Shown here one piece after another: positions 33,496 to 42,432 of a DNA stretch of 64,000 nt; the first letter of the stretch is position 1, and the number at the start of each line of letters is the position of its first letter. The DNA is taken from NCBI GenBank assembly GCA_963772335.1, contig CAVYXF010000001.1, forward strand, positions 372,001 to 436,000. Reading direction: 5' to 3'. The notes beneath the pieces were generated by a model. That model did not search any database. It saw only the letters and a list, made by a program, of their open reading frames with translations, and was not told where the DNA came from. Made by a program: the position numbers and the translations under genes. The stretch is from CAVYXF01 sp963772335. Its GTDB lineage: Bacteria; Pseudomonadota; Alphaproteobacteria; Rhizobiales; Rhodomicrobiaceae.

Positions 33496-34290
33496 ATGCA
33501 ACAATATCTCGATCTTTTGCGCCACGTCCGCGACAAGGGCGTGCGGCGGATGGACCGTACCGGTACCGGCACGATTGGTGTTTTCGGCTATCAGATGCGT
33601 TTCAATCTTGCGACAGGCTTTCCGCTGCTCACCACCAAGAAGCTGCATGTAAAATCGATCATCCATGAGCTGTTGTGGTTCCTGTCCGGGGCGACCAATA
33701 TCAATTACCTGCAAGAGAACGGCGTCCATATCTGGGACGAATGGGCAGCTGAGGAGGGCGAGCTCGGCCCGGTCTACGGCAAGCAATGGCGAAGCTGGCA
33801 GGCGCCGGACGGGCGTAGTATCGACCAGATCGCCGAAGTGGTGGAGGCGATCCGGACCGACCCGTATTCGCGGCGGCACATCGTCAGCGCCTGGAATCCA
33901 GCCGACATGGAGGCTATGGCGCTGCCGCCCTGTCACTGTCTGTTCCAGTTCTATGTTTCGGAAGGCAAGCTCTCCTGCCAGCTCTATCAGCGCTCGGCCG
34001 ATATCTTTCTCGGCGTGCCGTTCAACATCGCCTCTTACGCGCTGCTGACCATGATGGTCGCGCAAGTGACGGGCTATAAGCTGGGCGATTTCGTCCATAC
34101 GCTGGGGGATGCGCATATTTATCTCAATCATCTGGAGCAGGCCGATCTCCAGCTTGAGCGCACGCCAAAGCCGCTGCCGCAGATGACGTTAAATCCGGAG
34201 GTGCAATCGATCTTCGATTTCACCTATGAGGATTTCCATCTCACCGGCTATCAACCGCATCCGCGCATCAAGGCGGAGATTGCGGTCTAG
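33496..34290 (+). CDS. thyA: thymidylate synthase
   Basis: A 264-residue ThyA, the same length as the E. coli enzyme, converting dUMP to dTMP with methylenetetrahydrofolate. The catalytic cysteine is in L-P-P-C-H-C-L-F-Q-F at residue 146. R-M-D-R-T-G-T-G near the N-terminus, R-R-H-I-V-S-A-W-N-P and D-V-H-type region G-D-A-H-I-Y-L-N-H are in place. The ATG at 33496 gives the family N-terminus; an earlier start at 33460 would add 12 atypical residues. Its stop shares a base with the GTG start of folA, so the pair is translated together. Confidence 0.97.
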   Translation: MQQYLDLLRHVRDKGVRRMDRTGTGTIGVFGYQMRFNLATGFPLLTTKKLHVKSIIHELLWFLSGATNINYLQENGVHIWDEWAAEEGELGPVYGKQWRSWQAPDGRSIDQIAEVVEAIRTDPYSRRHIVSAWNPADMEAMALPPCHCLFQFYVSEGKLSCQLYQRSADIFLGVPFNIASYALLTMMVAQVTGYKLGDFVHTLGDAHIYLNHLEQADLQLERTPKPLPQMTLNPEVQSIFDFTYEDFHLTGYQPHPRIKAEIAV

Positions 34291-34829
34291 TGTCTTGCAC
34301 CCCCGAGACGATCGCGCTTATCGTGGCGATGGCCGAGAACGGCGTGATCGGACGGGATGGCGGCTTGCCTTGGCGCCTTTCCTCCGACCTAAAGCTGTTT
34401 CGCCGCGCCACCATGGGCAAGCCGCTGATCATGGGCCGCAAGACCTATGCGTCCCTCGGTAAGCCGCTCGAGGGCCGCGACAACATCGTCATCACCAGAA
34501 ACCCCGGGTTTGCAGCGGAAGGGGTGTTTATGGTGCATTCGCTGGACGAGGCGCTCGCTCGCGCCCGGGAGTGCGCCCGCGCTGGCGAGGTCGATGAAAT
34601 TTTCGTAATCGGCGGCGCTGAAGTTTTTCGAGAGGCCCTGCCCTTTGCAGGGCGGATTTATCTCACCCAGATTAAGGCTGTGGTTGAAGGTGATGTGACC
34701 TTTCCTGCGATTGATTGGCAGAATTGGCGCGTACGCTCATCGCAACCTTACGAAAAAGGCCCTAAAGACGATTTCAGCTTTACTTTTTCGATCCTGGAAC
34801 GGATTACCGCAGCTTCCGTCACCGTATAA
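34290..34829 (+). CDS. folA: dihydrofolate reductase
   Basis: A 179-residue DHFR, which regenerates tetrahydrofolate used up by ThyA. The substrate and NADPH sites are visible: I-V-A-M-A-E-N-G-V-I-G, G-L-P-W-R-L, F-R-R-A-T-M-G-K-P-L-I-M-G-R-K-T-Y, and G-G-A-E-V-F near residue 110. The start is GTG, overlapping the thyA TAG by one base, an arrangement suggesting coupled translation. About 220 bases without a gene follow before hflK. Confidence 0.96.
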   Translation: MSCTPETIALIVAMAENGVIGRDGGLPWRLSSDLKLFRRATMGKPLIMGRKTYASLGKPLEGRDNIVITRNPGFAAEGVFMVHSLDEALARARECARAGEVDEIFVIGGAEVFREALPFAGRIYLTQIKAVVEGDVTFPAIDWQNWRVRSSQPYEKGPKDDFSFTFSILERITAASVTV

Positions 34830-34889
34830 TCGTTGACGCATGGCTGATAGCAGGCCATATGCACGCAGTGCCCTTGCATCGACCCTCAT

Positions 34890-34918
34890 TTGAATCAACT
34901 TCTCGCGTGCCCTATAAC
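34890..34918 (+). promoter_or_regulatory. candidate promoter of hflK-hflC
   Basis: TTGAAT (34890-34895) and TATAAC (34913-34918) are separated by exactly 17 bases, with 4 of 6 and 5 of 6 consensus matches. The surrounding C-C-C-T-A-T-A -10 region also resembles heat-shock sigma-32 promoters, which would suit hflKC. It lies 132 bases before hflK, predicting a long 5' leader. Confidence 0.5.
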
Positions 34919-35049
34919 GCCTTCTCAATGAATGCGATGAGCGGCGCAGCTTCTGCGACGTGGCAAGAGATTTGAAGGCGCCGGAAACGCTGTGTTAACC
35001 GCGAGTCGCGAATGTCACTCGCATTCCGAAAGCGGTAAGGACGGAAATT

Positions 35050-36186
35050 ATGCCCTGGAGTAGTCAGAACGGCGGCAGTGGCGGCTGGAAAGGTGGAGGC
35101 GGCGGCCCTTGGGGCCAAGGCCCCTCTGGTGGTGGCCAGTCACCGGATCTGGAAGAGTTGCTGAAGCGCAGCCAGGACCGCCTGAAGCAGGCCATGCCTG
35201 GTGGCGGCCTGAGCGGCGGGTTTCTTGCGCTGATCATCCTGATTGGCGCAGCGGTCGTCGCCTTCTATTCATTCACCGTGAGCGTGCGCCCCGACGAGCA
35301 GGGCGTGGTCCTGCGGTTCGGCGAATACAATCGCCAGCTCACGCCGGGCCTCAACTTCCGCTGGCCCTATCCTGTCGAGACCGTCTATCTGCCGCAGGTG
35401 ACGCGCGTCAATCGCGTCGAAATCGGCATGCGGCTGACGCCGAGCACTTCGATGTTCGGTGGTAGCGGCGGCGAGGTGGTGCGGGATGTGCCCGAGGAGA
35501 GCCTAATGCTCACGGGCGATGAGAACATCGTCGACGTCGACTTCGTGCTGTTCTGGCGCATCAAGGATGCTGCGAGCTATCTGTTCAACATTCAGAACCC
35601 GCAATCGACGGTGAAAGATGTCGCCGAAAGTGCGATGCGCGAGATCGTCGGGCAGAACGACATCCAGCCGATCCTGACCAAAAACCGTCGCGAAACCGAA
35701 GATGCCGTCCGCGATCTGATGCAACGCGTTCTCGACCAGTATGGCGCGGGCATTCAGATCACCCAGGTGCAGCTGCAGAAGGTCGATCCCCCATCGCAGG
35801 TGATCGATGCCTTCCGCGACGTGCAGGCTGCGCGCGCCGACCAAGAGCGCCTCCAGAACGAGGCCGACGCTTACGCCAACCGCGTCGTGCCGGAAGCGCG
35901 CGGTCAGGCGCAGAGCATCTTGCAAGCCGCCCAAGGCTATAAGGAGCAGACCGTCGCCGAGGCCAACGGCCGCACCGACCGTTTCCTCAAGGTCTATGAG
36001 GAATATGCCAAGGCGCCCGACGTCACGCGGCGGCGCATGTTCCTTGAGACCATGGAGCGCGTCATGGCCGGTACGGCGAAGATCATCATCGATGAGAAGG
36101 CTCAAGGCACCGGAGTCGTGCCCTATCTGCCGCTTGGCGAAGTGAACAAGTCATCCCAGCCACAGAAAAGCTCGGGAGCCCAGTAA
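35050..36186 (+). CDS. hflK: HflK, FtsH-associated SPFH-domain protein
   Basis: A 378-residue inner-membrane protein that with HflC forms a large cage around the FtsH protease and restrains its access to membrane substrates. A Gly/Trp-rich N-terminus of about 40 residues is followed by a Gln/Lys-rich helix, one membrane span (about residues 58-78), and the SPFH domain with D-E-Q-G-V-V-L-R-F-G-E-Y. An Ala/Glu/Gln/Arg-rich helical region ends it. The glycine-rich start is typical of HflK. It overlaps hflC by one base (TAATG). Confidence 0.96.
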   Translation: MPWSSQNGGSGGWKGGGGGPWGQGPSGGGQSPDLEELLKRSQDRLKQAMPGGGLSGGFLALIILIGAAVVAFYSFTVSVRPDEQGVVLRFGEYNRQLTPGLNFRWPYPVETVYLPQVTRVNRVEIGMRLTPSTSMFGGSGGEVVRDVPEESLMLTGDENIVDVDFVLFWRIKDAASYLFNIQNPQSTVKDVAESAMREIVGQNDIQPILTKNRRETEDAVRDLMQRVLDQYGAGIQITQVQLQKVDPPSQVIDAFRDVQAARADQERLQNEADAYANRVVPEARGQAQSILQAAQGYKEQTVAEANGRTDRFLKVYEEYAKAPDVTRRRMFLETMERVMAGTAKIIIDEKAQGTGVVPYLPLGEVNKSSQPQKSSGAQ

Positions 36187-37214
36187 TGCGTAGCGCCCTT
36201 CTTCTCATCTTCCTCATCGTGCTCGGCGTCGCGGCTTTCATCGCCTACAACGCCTTCTTCATCGTCCACCAGACGCAGATGGCGCTCGTGCTCGAGTTCG
36301 GTAACCCGAAACGCCAGGTCAGCGCTCCGGGCCTCTACACCAAGTTGCCCTTCGTGCAGACTGTGGAGTTTTTCGACAAGCGCATCCTTGATATCGAGAT
36401 CTCGTCGAAGGAGGTGATCGCCTCCGACCAGAAGCGTCTGGTCGTCGATGCCTTCGCCCGCTACAAGATCACCGATCCGCTGCTGTTCTTCCAGGCCGTG
36501 CGCGACGAGGCTGGCGCCAATTCGCGCTTGAATGCGGTGATGGACAGCGCCATGCGCGGTGTTCTCGGCAGCGCAACCTTCATCGAGGTGGTGCGCGACC
36601 GCCGTGACGAGCTGATGCGGCGCATCGCCGAGCGGGTCAGCGGCGAGGTGAACGATTTCGGCATCGACGTCGTGGACGTCCGCATCAAGCGCGCCGACCT
36701 ACCGGAGGCCAACAGCCAGGCGATCTACAACCGGATGCAGACCGAGCGTCAGCGTCAGGCCGCCGAGCTGCGCGCCCAAGGCAACGAGCAGGCCAAGCGC
36801 ATCCGCGCCACCGCCGACCGGCAGGTCACGGTATTGATCGCCGAGGCCAACCGCGACAGCGAGCGTACGCGCGGTGAAGGCGATGCCGAGCGCAACCGCA
36901 TTTATGCGGCAGCCTTCAACAAGGACCCGGACTTCTTTGCTTTCTACCGGTCGATGCAGGCCTATGAGGAGGGGCTGAAGTCAAATGAGACGCGGCTGGT
37001 GATCACGCCGAATACCGAGTTCTTCCGCTATTTCAATAATCCGGGCCTCAATGGTGGCTCGACTGCCGGCGGCGGCACAACCGGGCCAGCAACAACTCAG
37101 CCAACTCCCCGATCTGGCAATGGTTCGAGCCCGCCGACAGCGGCCGGAACCGCGCCGCCGCCAGCAAACAGCCCAACCTCTGCGCCGACCGGACCGGCTG
37201 CCGCTCGTCCTTAG
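36186..37214 (+). CDS. hflC: HflC, FtsH-associated SPFH-domain protein
   Basis: A 342-residue partner of HflK. An N-terminal membrane span (residues 4-25) is followed by the SPFH domain with Q-T-Q-M-A-L-V-L-E-F-G and L-D-I-E-I-S-S-K-E-V, the long Glu/Arg/Ala-rich helix, then F-F-A-F-Y-R-S-M-Q-A-Y typical of HflC. The last 60 residues are Gly, Thr, Ser, Pro rich, a longer disordered tail than in E. coli HflC. No DegP-type protease gene follows, although hflKC-degP is a common order in alphaproteobacteria; a strong hairpin ends the operon instead. Confidence 0.96.
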   Translation: MRSALLLIFLIVLGVAAFIAYNAFFIVHQTQMALVLEFGNPKRQVSAPGLYTKLPFVQTVEFFDKRILDIEISSKEVIASDQKRLVVDAFARYKITDPLLFFQAVRDEAGANSRLNAVMDSAMRGVLGSATFIEVVRDRRDELMRRIAERVSGEVNDFGIDVVDVRIKRADLPEANSQAIYNRMQTERQRQAAELRAQGNEQAKRIRATADRQVTVLIAEANRDSERTRGEGDAERNRIYAAAFNKDPDFFAFYRSMQAYEEGLKSNETRLVITPNTEFFRYFNNPGLNGGSTAGGGTTGPATTQPTPRSGNGSSPPTAAGTAPPPANSPTSAPTGPAAARP

Positions 37215-37238
37215 CCACCGCATCCTCAAAATGAGAAA

Positions 37239-37261
37239 GGCGCCAGCTTCGAGCTGGCGCC
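37239..37261. terminator. strong hairpin after hflC
   Basis: GGCGCCAGCT (37239-37248) and AGCTGGCGCC (37252-37261) form a perfect 10-base stem with a 3-base loop. It lies between convergent hflC and the BA14K gene and could end transcription from both sides. No long T-tract follows on either strand, so efficiency is uncertain. Confidence 0.6.
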
Positions 37262-37284
37262 GCCAAGTTTGCTCTCAGGGGATT

Positions 37285-37707
37285 TTATAGATACGGGCAG
37301 CGATGACGGAAACCGTCATAGCCCATATAGGTTCCGGTGCGCGGATCGAAGGATCTGAAGGTCGCTTCGCAGCGCGCGAAGCCATCGTCATAGGCGTAGG
37401 CGCCGCCATAATAGTCATCGTAATAGGGGCCATAGCCGTAACCAGCCCAATAGGGCGAGGTCAGCAACAAGCCGGCCGCGAGGCCAGCGCCCACGCCGCC
37501 CCAGCCCCAGCCACCCCGATGACCGCGCCAATGGCCGTGCCAGCCGCGACCGCCGCCCCAGCCACTGCGCACGAGCTGGATCTGCGGACTTTCGGCTTTT
37601 GCAATGCCTTGTGTGGCTCCGGAAACTGCCGGGGCCGCTCCGGCTCCGGACGTGGTCATAGCGCCAGCGAGCAGAGCCGCCGCGGCGAGTGTTCCAAGTC
37701 GTTTCAT
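37285..37707 (-). CDS. BA14K-family secreted protein
   Basis: A 140-residue protein with an N-terminal signal (L-G-T-L-A-A-A-A-L-L-A-G-A), then a Gly/Trp/His-rich stretch (G-W-H-G-H-W-R-G-H-R-G-G-W-G-W-G), a hydrophobic segment that could span the membrane, Tyr/Gly/Asp repeats, and the C-terminal BA14K motif with C-E-A-T-F-R-S-F-D-P-R-T-G-T-Y. In Brucella the founder is an immunoreactive protein linked to lectin-like activity and envelope integrity. The ATG at 37707 follows GGAGAAT; an upstream start at 37722 is unlikely. Confidence 0.85.
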   Translation of the reverse strand: MKRLGTLAAAALLAGAMTTSGAGAAPAVSGATQGIAKAESPQIQLVRSGWGGGRGWHGHWRGHRGGWGWGGVGAGLAAGLLLTSPYWAGYGYGPYYDDYYGGAYAYDDGFARCEATFRSFDPRTGTYMGYDGFRHRCPYL

Positions 37708-37750
37708 GGATTCTCCTCTCATATTGCCTGACAGCCGAGTCGTCGCATAG

Positions 37751-37777
37751 GCGGGCTGCGTTAGCCCGCGTGCTAAC
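37751..37777 (-). promoter_or_regulatory. two overlapping, mutually exclusive hairpins upstream of the BA14K gene
   Basis: GCGGGCT (37751-37757) can pair with AGCCCGC (37763-37769), and GTTAGC (37760-37765) can pair with GCTAAC (37772-37777). The two stems share bases and cannot form together. They lie about 50-70 bases before the BA14K start. They may be part of a leader, an operator or a terminator; the function is unknown. Confidence 0.3.
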
Positions 37778-37938
37778 GATCGATGAAAGCTGACATTCAG
37801 GAGCTAAACTCAATCGTCGCAGCGCTTGTTCCGCGCCACGGCTCGCCGGCGGCCGGTCTTTTCGCCGCCCCCCTTCGCGCTAAACGCCAAAGGTCTGGCT
37901 GAGGCAACGCGCAGCCGCTTATCGGCAGAGGTTTGGAA

Positions 37939-39069
37939 CTAAACCGGCGAACGAGCAGCAAGGCGGGGCCGGGCAACCGTGGCGGCGAGATGGGTCCGTC
38001 GCGCGGCCAGCGCCTCGGAATAGTAGCTCTCGAGAAGCCGCGCTCGATGGCGGGCGGTGTGGTTCTGCAACACGCATTGACGCGCGGCTGAGGCAATCGC
38101 GAGGCGCCGCTCCTCCGGCATGTCGCGCAGGATACTCAGCACCTCCGCGGCGCTGGTGGCGGTGAGGATCTCGCGTCCCGGCGCGAAGAAGGTACTCAGA
38201 CCCGCCCAGTCATCGCTGATGACCGGCACACCGCACGCCGCAGCCTCGAACAGGCGAACGCTCGGCGAGAAGCCACAGGCGATCATGTCGGCGCGGGTGA
38301 CATTGAGCGTAAAACGCTGGCGACAATAGAACGCCGGGTGCTCCTTGGGCGGCAGATGCTCGATATGCGCGACATTGGCTGGCCACTCTATATCGGCCGG
38401 GAATTGCGCGCCCGCCACCATGAAGCGGTACTCCGGCATAACACAGGCAGGCTCAATCAGCATCCGCTCGATGCCTGGCTGGCGGTCCGGGCTGTAGGTG
38501 CCCAGATACCCGAGCGCGGTATCGACCGACACGTTCTGCGGCGCGTGGATTTCGGAATCGACGGCGCAATAGAGCGGCACGGCGCGGCGGGCGCCATAGC
38601 GCTCCTCGATTTGGCCGAGCACCGGCCCCCCGGTAAAGGAGAGATAGAGATCGAAGCGCCCAATCAGGGCCGGCGTGATGTAGTCCGTCTGACTGTCCTT
38701 CAAGCGGGCGAGGGTGACAGGCGTGTCGATGTCGTAAAAGCCGGTGACGCCTCGCGCCTCGCGCGTCAGCCATGCGCCGAGCAACGCGCCTTCCGGCACA
38801 TAAGAGCCGATGATGACGAGATCGGCGCTCGCCACCGCCTTGCGGAAACGACGCCGCGCCTCGGCAAGCGAACCATAGAGACGCAGGTCGCAATAGGGCG
38901 GGTTCGGCAGATCACGGTGGTCGGCGTACCAGGGCACGTCGCGCTCGAGGAAGGTGACGCGATGGCCGCGCTCGGCGAGTGCCTTCACCAAGGCGCGATA
39001 GGTGGTGGCGTGACCATTGCCCCAGGAGGAGGTGATGGAGAGGCCGAAAATGACGATATCGAGGGTCAT
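37939..39069 (-). CDS. CgeB-like glycosyltransferase (copy A)
   Basis: A 376-residue GT-B-fold protein related to the spore-coat glycosylation protein CgeB and the Glyco_trans_1 families. The N-terminal domain opens I-V-I-F-G-L-S-I-T-S-S-W-G-N-G-H-A-T-T-Y and continues F-L-E-R-D-V-P-W-Y. The donor domain has S-V-R-L-F-E-A-A-A-C-G-V-P-V-I-S-D-D-W. It is the last gene of the long minus-strand cluster and a clear paralogue of the gene at 55391-56491. It overlaps the preceding gene by 4 bases. Donor and acceptor are unknown; no signal peptide or membrane span. Confidence 0.83.
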   Translation of the reverse strand: MTLDIVIFGLSITSSWGNGHATTYRALVKALAERGHRVTFLERDVPWYADHRDLPNPPYCDLRLYGSLAEARRRFRKAVASADLVIIGSYVPEGALLGAWLTREARGVTGFYDIDTPVTLARLKDSQTDYITPALIGRFDLYLSFTGGPVLGQIEERYGARRAVPLYCAVDSEIHAPQNVSVDTALGYLGTYSPDRQPGIERMLIEPACVMPEYRFMVAGAQFPADIEWPANVAHIEHLPPKEHPAFYCRQRFTLNVTRADMIACGFSPSVRLFEAAACGVPVISDDWAGLSTFFAPGREILTATSAAEVLSILRDMPEERRLAIASAARQCVLQNHTARHRARLLESYYSEALAARRTHLAATVARPRLAARSPV

Positions 39070-40157
39070 TCGGCGGCCTCGCGGCTCGCGCTCATGCTGT
39101 CCAGGAGCTCACTCACCTGCCGCGCGCGGTGCGCATAGGTATGCTCGGCAAGGATACGGCGGCGGGCGCTCTCGGCGATGCGGCGCGCCTCGCCGGGCAG
39201 CAGCCGCGCCAGGATCGCGGCGACCTCCTCACCGATTGCGGCAAGCAGCACCTCTTTGCCGGGCTCGAGGAACATCTCGATGCCTTCCCAGGCATCGGTG
39301 ATGAGACAGGCACCGGCGCCAGCGGCTTCGAACACGCGGGTTGGTGGCGAAAAGCCATAGCGCGCCATGCTTTCGCGGTTAATGTTGAGTGTCGCGAGCG
39401 CGCTGCAGAAGAAGGCATTGTGATCGGCGGTGCGGACATGACCGATATGACGGACATTGCCGGGCATCGGCTTCGACTCCCAGCCCGCCCCGCCGAGCAG
39501 GAAGCTGCGGCCGGGAAGGTGAGCTGCGGGCTTGAGAAAGAATTCCTCCACCCTGCCCTCGCGGTCGGGAAGCCGGTTCCCGAGGAAGCTCAGATCGCAC
39601 TGGAAATCGGCGCGCGGGGTGACCGGGAAATGCGTGTCCGGATCGACGGCGTTATAGACCGGCACACAGAGCCGCGCGCCCCATTTGCGATAGCCGCGCA
39701 CGACCGGATCGCCGCCACCATAGGTCAGCACCAGATCGTAACGCGGGATAGCGTCGCGCAAATGATGGCTCTCATCGGCTGCGATGCTATCCAGCGTTGC
39801 CGGCGCATCCACATCCCAGTAAGCGGTGATGATCCCAGGCTTGGCCGCCTGCGGGACCCCGATTTCCAGCTCCTTGTCAAACACGCCGACCCCAGAGGCC
39901 TTGACCAGCATATCGGCGCGCGCCGCGCCCTGCTCCAGAGCCTTGCGCCAACCGTCATCGGTGGCGGGGTAGACGACAACCTGCGCCCATTCGGGATCCG
40001 CCATGTCCCGGTGCTGCTGGCGCTCGAAAGCGTCCGGCTCGTAAAAGGTCACCTCGTGCCCCAGGCCAGCGAGATTTTTGATCAGGCCGCGATAGTAGGT
40101 TGCGGCTCCGTTCCAGTAGCAGGAGACGAGGCTCGACCCGAAAAAGCTGATTCTCAT
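39066..40157 (-). CDS. CgeB-like glycosyltransferase (copy B)
   Basis: A 363-residue GT-B-fold protein. It opens M-R-I-S-F-F-G-S-S-L-V-S-C-Y-W-N-G-A-A-T-Y-Y-R-G-L and has V-T-F-Y-E-P-D-A-F in the N-terminal domain; the donor domain has T-R-V-F-E-A-A-G-A-G-A-C-L-I-T-D-A-W-E-G-I. This is the same architecture as copies A and D but clearly diverged, so each may add a different sugar. The ATG at 40157 overlaps the preceding stop by 4 bases, which decides it over a long upstream opening. Cytoplasmic by lack of signals. Confidence 0.83.
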   Translation of the reverse strand: MRISFFGSSLVSCYWNGAATYYRGLIKNLAGLGHEVTFYEPDAFERQQHRDMADPEWAQVVVYPATDDGWRKALEQGAARADMLVKASGVGVFDKELEIGVPQAAKPGIITAYWDVDAPATLDSIAADESHHLRDAIPRYDLVLTYGGGDPVVRGYRKWGARLCVPVYNAVDPDTHFPVTPRADFQCDLSFLGNRLPDREGRVEEFFLKPAAHLPGRSFLLGGAGWESKPMPGNVRHIGHVRTADHNAFFCSALATLNINRESMARYGFSPPTRVFEAAGAGACLITDAWEGIEMFLEPGKEVLLAAIGEEVAAILARLLPGEARRIAESARRRILAEHTYAHRARQVSELLDSMSASREAAE

Positions 40158-41302
40158 CTTGGGGCCCCCGAATGCAGTTCGCCGGTTATTCTTATGCGCT
40201 CGCGGGTCACCGGACGTCCGCGTAGCCGGTCGATAATAGCAAGCAGCTCCAGGGCGCGATGGGCGCAGCTGTGGCGGGTCTCGATCGCGGCGAGGCCATT
40301 GCGGATCAGCTCCTCGCGCAGATCGTGGTCGCGGCGCAGCAGCGAGAGCGCGCTGGTCATCTCGTCCCCGTTTCTGACGCTCAGATAGCAGGCGGGGGGA
40401 AACAGGTCTTCGGCATCGCGCCAGGGCGCGCTGACGAGCGGAATGCCGCAGGCTAGCGCTTCGAACACGCGTATCGTCGGAATGCCGGGCAGCGCCTCGA
40501 CATAGGGGCGGCGCGGGACATGCACGGTCATCAAGGCCCTGGCGAAGGCGCCAGGTGCGGCATGGTTCGGCAGCCAACCGGCATATTCGATGCCGCGCTC
40601 GCTGAGCTCCGCCCGCACCTCATCCGGATAGCGCACGCCGTGAACCCGCGCGGCAAGACCAAGCCGCGAGACCGGCTCCAGCAGGAATTCGCGCAGCTCG
40701 GCGGAGCGCTCGTCATCACCCCAATTCCCGATCCAGACGAGGTCCATCGCCTTTTTCTCGCCCGGCACCGGGCGGAACAGCGCGGTGTCGGCAGCCTCAT
40801 GCCAGGTGAACACCTGCTTTGCCCAGCCTTCCCGCAGATAGACCTCGCGCAGCACTTCACCGAAGGCGAGCACGCCGTCATAGGCCGAAATGTCGAAGCG
40901 CCTGATCTCCTCCGGGGCCGAAACGGCCCGGTGATGGGTGTCGTGGAACAGCAGAGTGAAGTTGCCGCCGGCTGCACGCTTGGCGCCGACCGCCGCGACC
41001 AGCTCCGGCGCATTCCACTCATGGACGATAACGACGTCGGCGCCATCCAGCGCCGCATCGAGTTCGAGCGTTTCCAGGTGGTAAGGGTGAATGACGACGC
41101 CCGAGACGAGCCTTTCCGCCTGGGCAAGCGCCTCGGCGCCGCCGTCTTTCACGGCGTTCATCCGGCTCCAACCATCCTCCGGCTCATAAACGGTCACTTC
41201 ATGACCAAGGGCCAGCAGCTCCCGGCAGATGCCCCGCAGGAAATGGGCATTGCCATGATTCCAGCAGGAGACCACGGAGTGGTAGAACAGCGCGAATCTC
41301 AT
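40154..41302 (-). CDS. CgeB-like glycosyltransferase (copy C)
   Basis: A 382-residue GT-B-fold protein, third of a tandem. It opens A-L-F-Y-H-S-V-V-S-C-W-N-H-G-N-A-H-F with V-T-V-Y-E-P-E-D-G-W, and its donor-binding half contains T-I-R-V-F-E-A-L-A-C-G-I-P-L-V-S-A-P-W. A middle segment V-W-I-G-N-W-G-D-D-E-R-S and a histidine-rich F-H-D-T-H-H-R set it apart from copies A, B and D. Start and stop both overlap neighbours by 4 bases. The substrate is unknown. Confidence 0.83.
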   Translation of the reverse strand: MRFALFYHSVVSCWNHGNAHFLRGICRELLALGHEVTVYEPEDGWSRMNAVKDGGAEALAQAERLVSGVVIHPYHLETLELDAALDGADVVIVHEWNAPELVAAVGAKRAAGGNFTLLFHDTHHRAVSAPEEIRRFDISAYDGVLAFGEVLREVYLREGWAKQVFTWHEAADTALFRPVPGEKKAMDLVWIGNWGDDERSAELREFLLEPVSRLGLAARVHGVRYPDEVRAELSERGIEYAGWLPNHAAPGAFARALMTVHVPRRPYVEALPGIPTIRVFEALACGIPLVSAPWRDAEDLFPPACYLSVRNGDEMTSALSLLRRDHDLREELIRNGLAAIETRHSCAHRALELLAIIDRLRGRPVTRERIRITGELHSGAPR

Positions 41303-42432
41303 GTGCGCCCCCCGAAGCGGGATTGCGGGCGGTGAGATGCTTCACGCCGGGGCTTAGCCATGACGGTATGGTAGAGCCGCTCGAATGCGTCTGCGGTGAG
41401 CGACAGCGGATAGCGCGCGGCGCGGACGCGAGCGGCGTTCTGAAGCTGAGCCCGCAGTGCCTCGTCCCGGCAGAGCCGCTCCAGCGCCGCCGTGAACGCC
41501 CCGGCCTCGCGGGGATCAGCAAACAGCGCCGCGCCGTCCCACAGCTCGCGGAAGCTTGGAATGTCAGACAGCACCAGCGCACATTCAGAGGCGGCGGCTT
41601 CGAGCACCGTCAGCCCGAACGGTTCATAGAGCGCCGGCGAGGTGAAAATCGCGGCCTTCGCCATCTGCGCTAAGAGTTCGGCGCGCGGCAGATTGCCCAG
41701 ATAGTCGACGCCGCCTGCGGCGCTGCCGTCGTCCTCGCGGGTCGCGCCGGCAATCCGAAGCGGCCAGCCAGTATTGACCGCCGCCTCGGGGAGGACACCG
41801 ATGTTCTTGCCTTCATCCCAAAGCCGGCCAGCGGCAAGGATGAACGGCTCCTTTCCGCCTGCCGCAGTCGGGATCGGCTCGATGCCGTTCCAGATCACCT
41901 CTCCGGCGGTGACCGGCGCGTAGAAACGGTGAATGTCGTCACGGAAGGCGGCCGTTGGCGCCACCCAGTGGTCGGCTGCATTCAGGCCGGCGGCGACGTC
42001 GGCGAGATATCGGCGCCAGCTGTTATCAGGCTTGCCGCCTCGGCAAGCCTGCCACCATGAACCGACGCAGGAATGTGCCCCGACAATCACCGGTGCGCGC
42101 CACCCTGCCAGTGCCTCGCGATAGCCGTTGATATGAACCACGTCCGGCTGTACGCGTTCGCCGAGCTCGGTCAAGACGGCAAGTGCCCGGTCGCGGTCGT
42201 GCCCGTGCGGGTCCTGCCATTCCAGCTCGAGATTGGTGAATTCGAGGTCGATCTTGGGAAAGGCAAGCAACGGCAGAAACTGCTCTTCGCGCGGCGCTGG
42301 GCCGAGTGTCACAAGGGTGATAGACCAGCCGCGCCGAGCAAGCTCCTGCGCCATGCCGGAGGCGTAAGTCCACACGCCGCCAACGGCGTCCGCCGTCATC
42401 AGAACATGGCGGCGTATCAGAAACGGCGTCAT
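41299..42432 (-). CDS. GT4-family glycosyltransferase (first)
   Basis: A 377-residue GT-B glycosyltransferase of family 4. The N-terminal domain has A-D-A-V-G-G-V-W-T-Y-A-S-G-M-A and V-H-I-N-G-Y-R; the C-terminal domain has F-I-L-A-A-G-R-L-W-D-E-G-K-N and the E-x7-E motif E-P-F-G-L-T-V-L-E-A. Family 4 enzymes retain the sugar anomeric form and use nucleotide sugars. The start at 42432 overlaps the radical SAM stop by 4 bases; an internal ATG 11 codons later is possible. The acceptor is probably an earlier product of this cluster. Confidence 0.88.
   Translation of the reverse strand: MTPFLIRRHVLMTADAVGGVWTYASGMAQELARRGWSITLVTLGPAPREEQFLPLLAFPKIDLEFTNLELEWQDPHGHDRDRALAVLTELGERVQPDVVHINGYREALAGWRAPVIVGAHSCVGSWWQACRGGKPDNSWRRYLADVAAGLNAADHWVAPTAAFRDDIHRFYAPVTAGEVIWNGIEPIPTAAGGKEPFILAAGRLWDEGKNIGVLPEAAVNTGWPLRIAGATREDDGSAAGGVDYLGNLPRAELLAQMAKAAIFTSPALYEPFGLTVLEAAASECALVLSDIPSFRELWDGAALFADPREAGAFTAALERLCRDEALRAQLQNAARVRAARYPLSLTADAFERLYHTVMAKPRREASHRPQSRFGGRT

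Noticed and set aside
39129..40388. 419-codon plus-strand frame opposite CgeB-like copies B and C
   Set aside because: Antisense to genes with clear family motifs and overlapping start/stop junctions.
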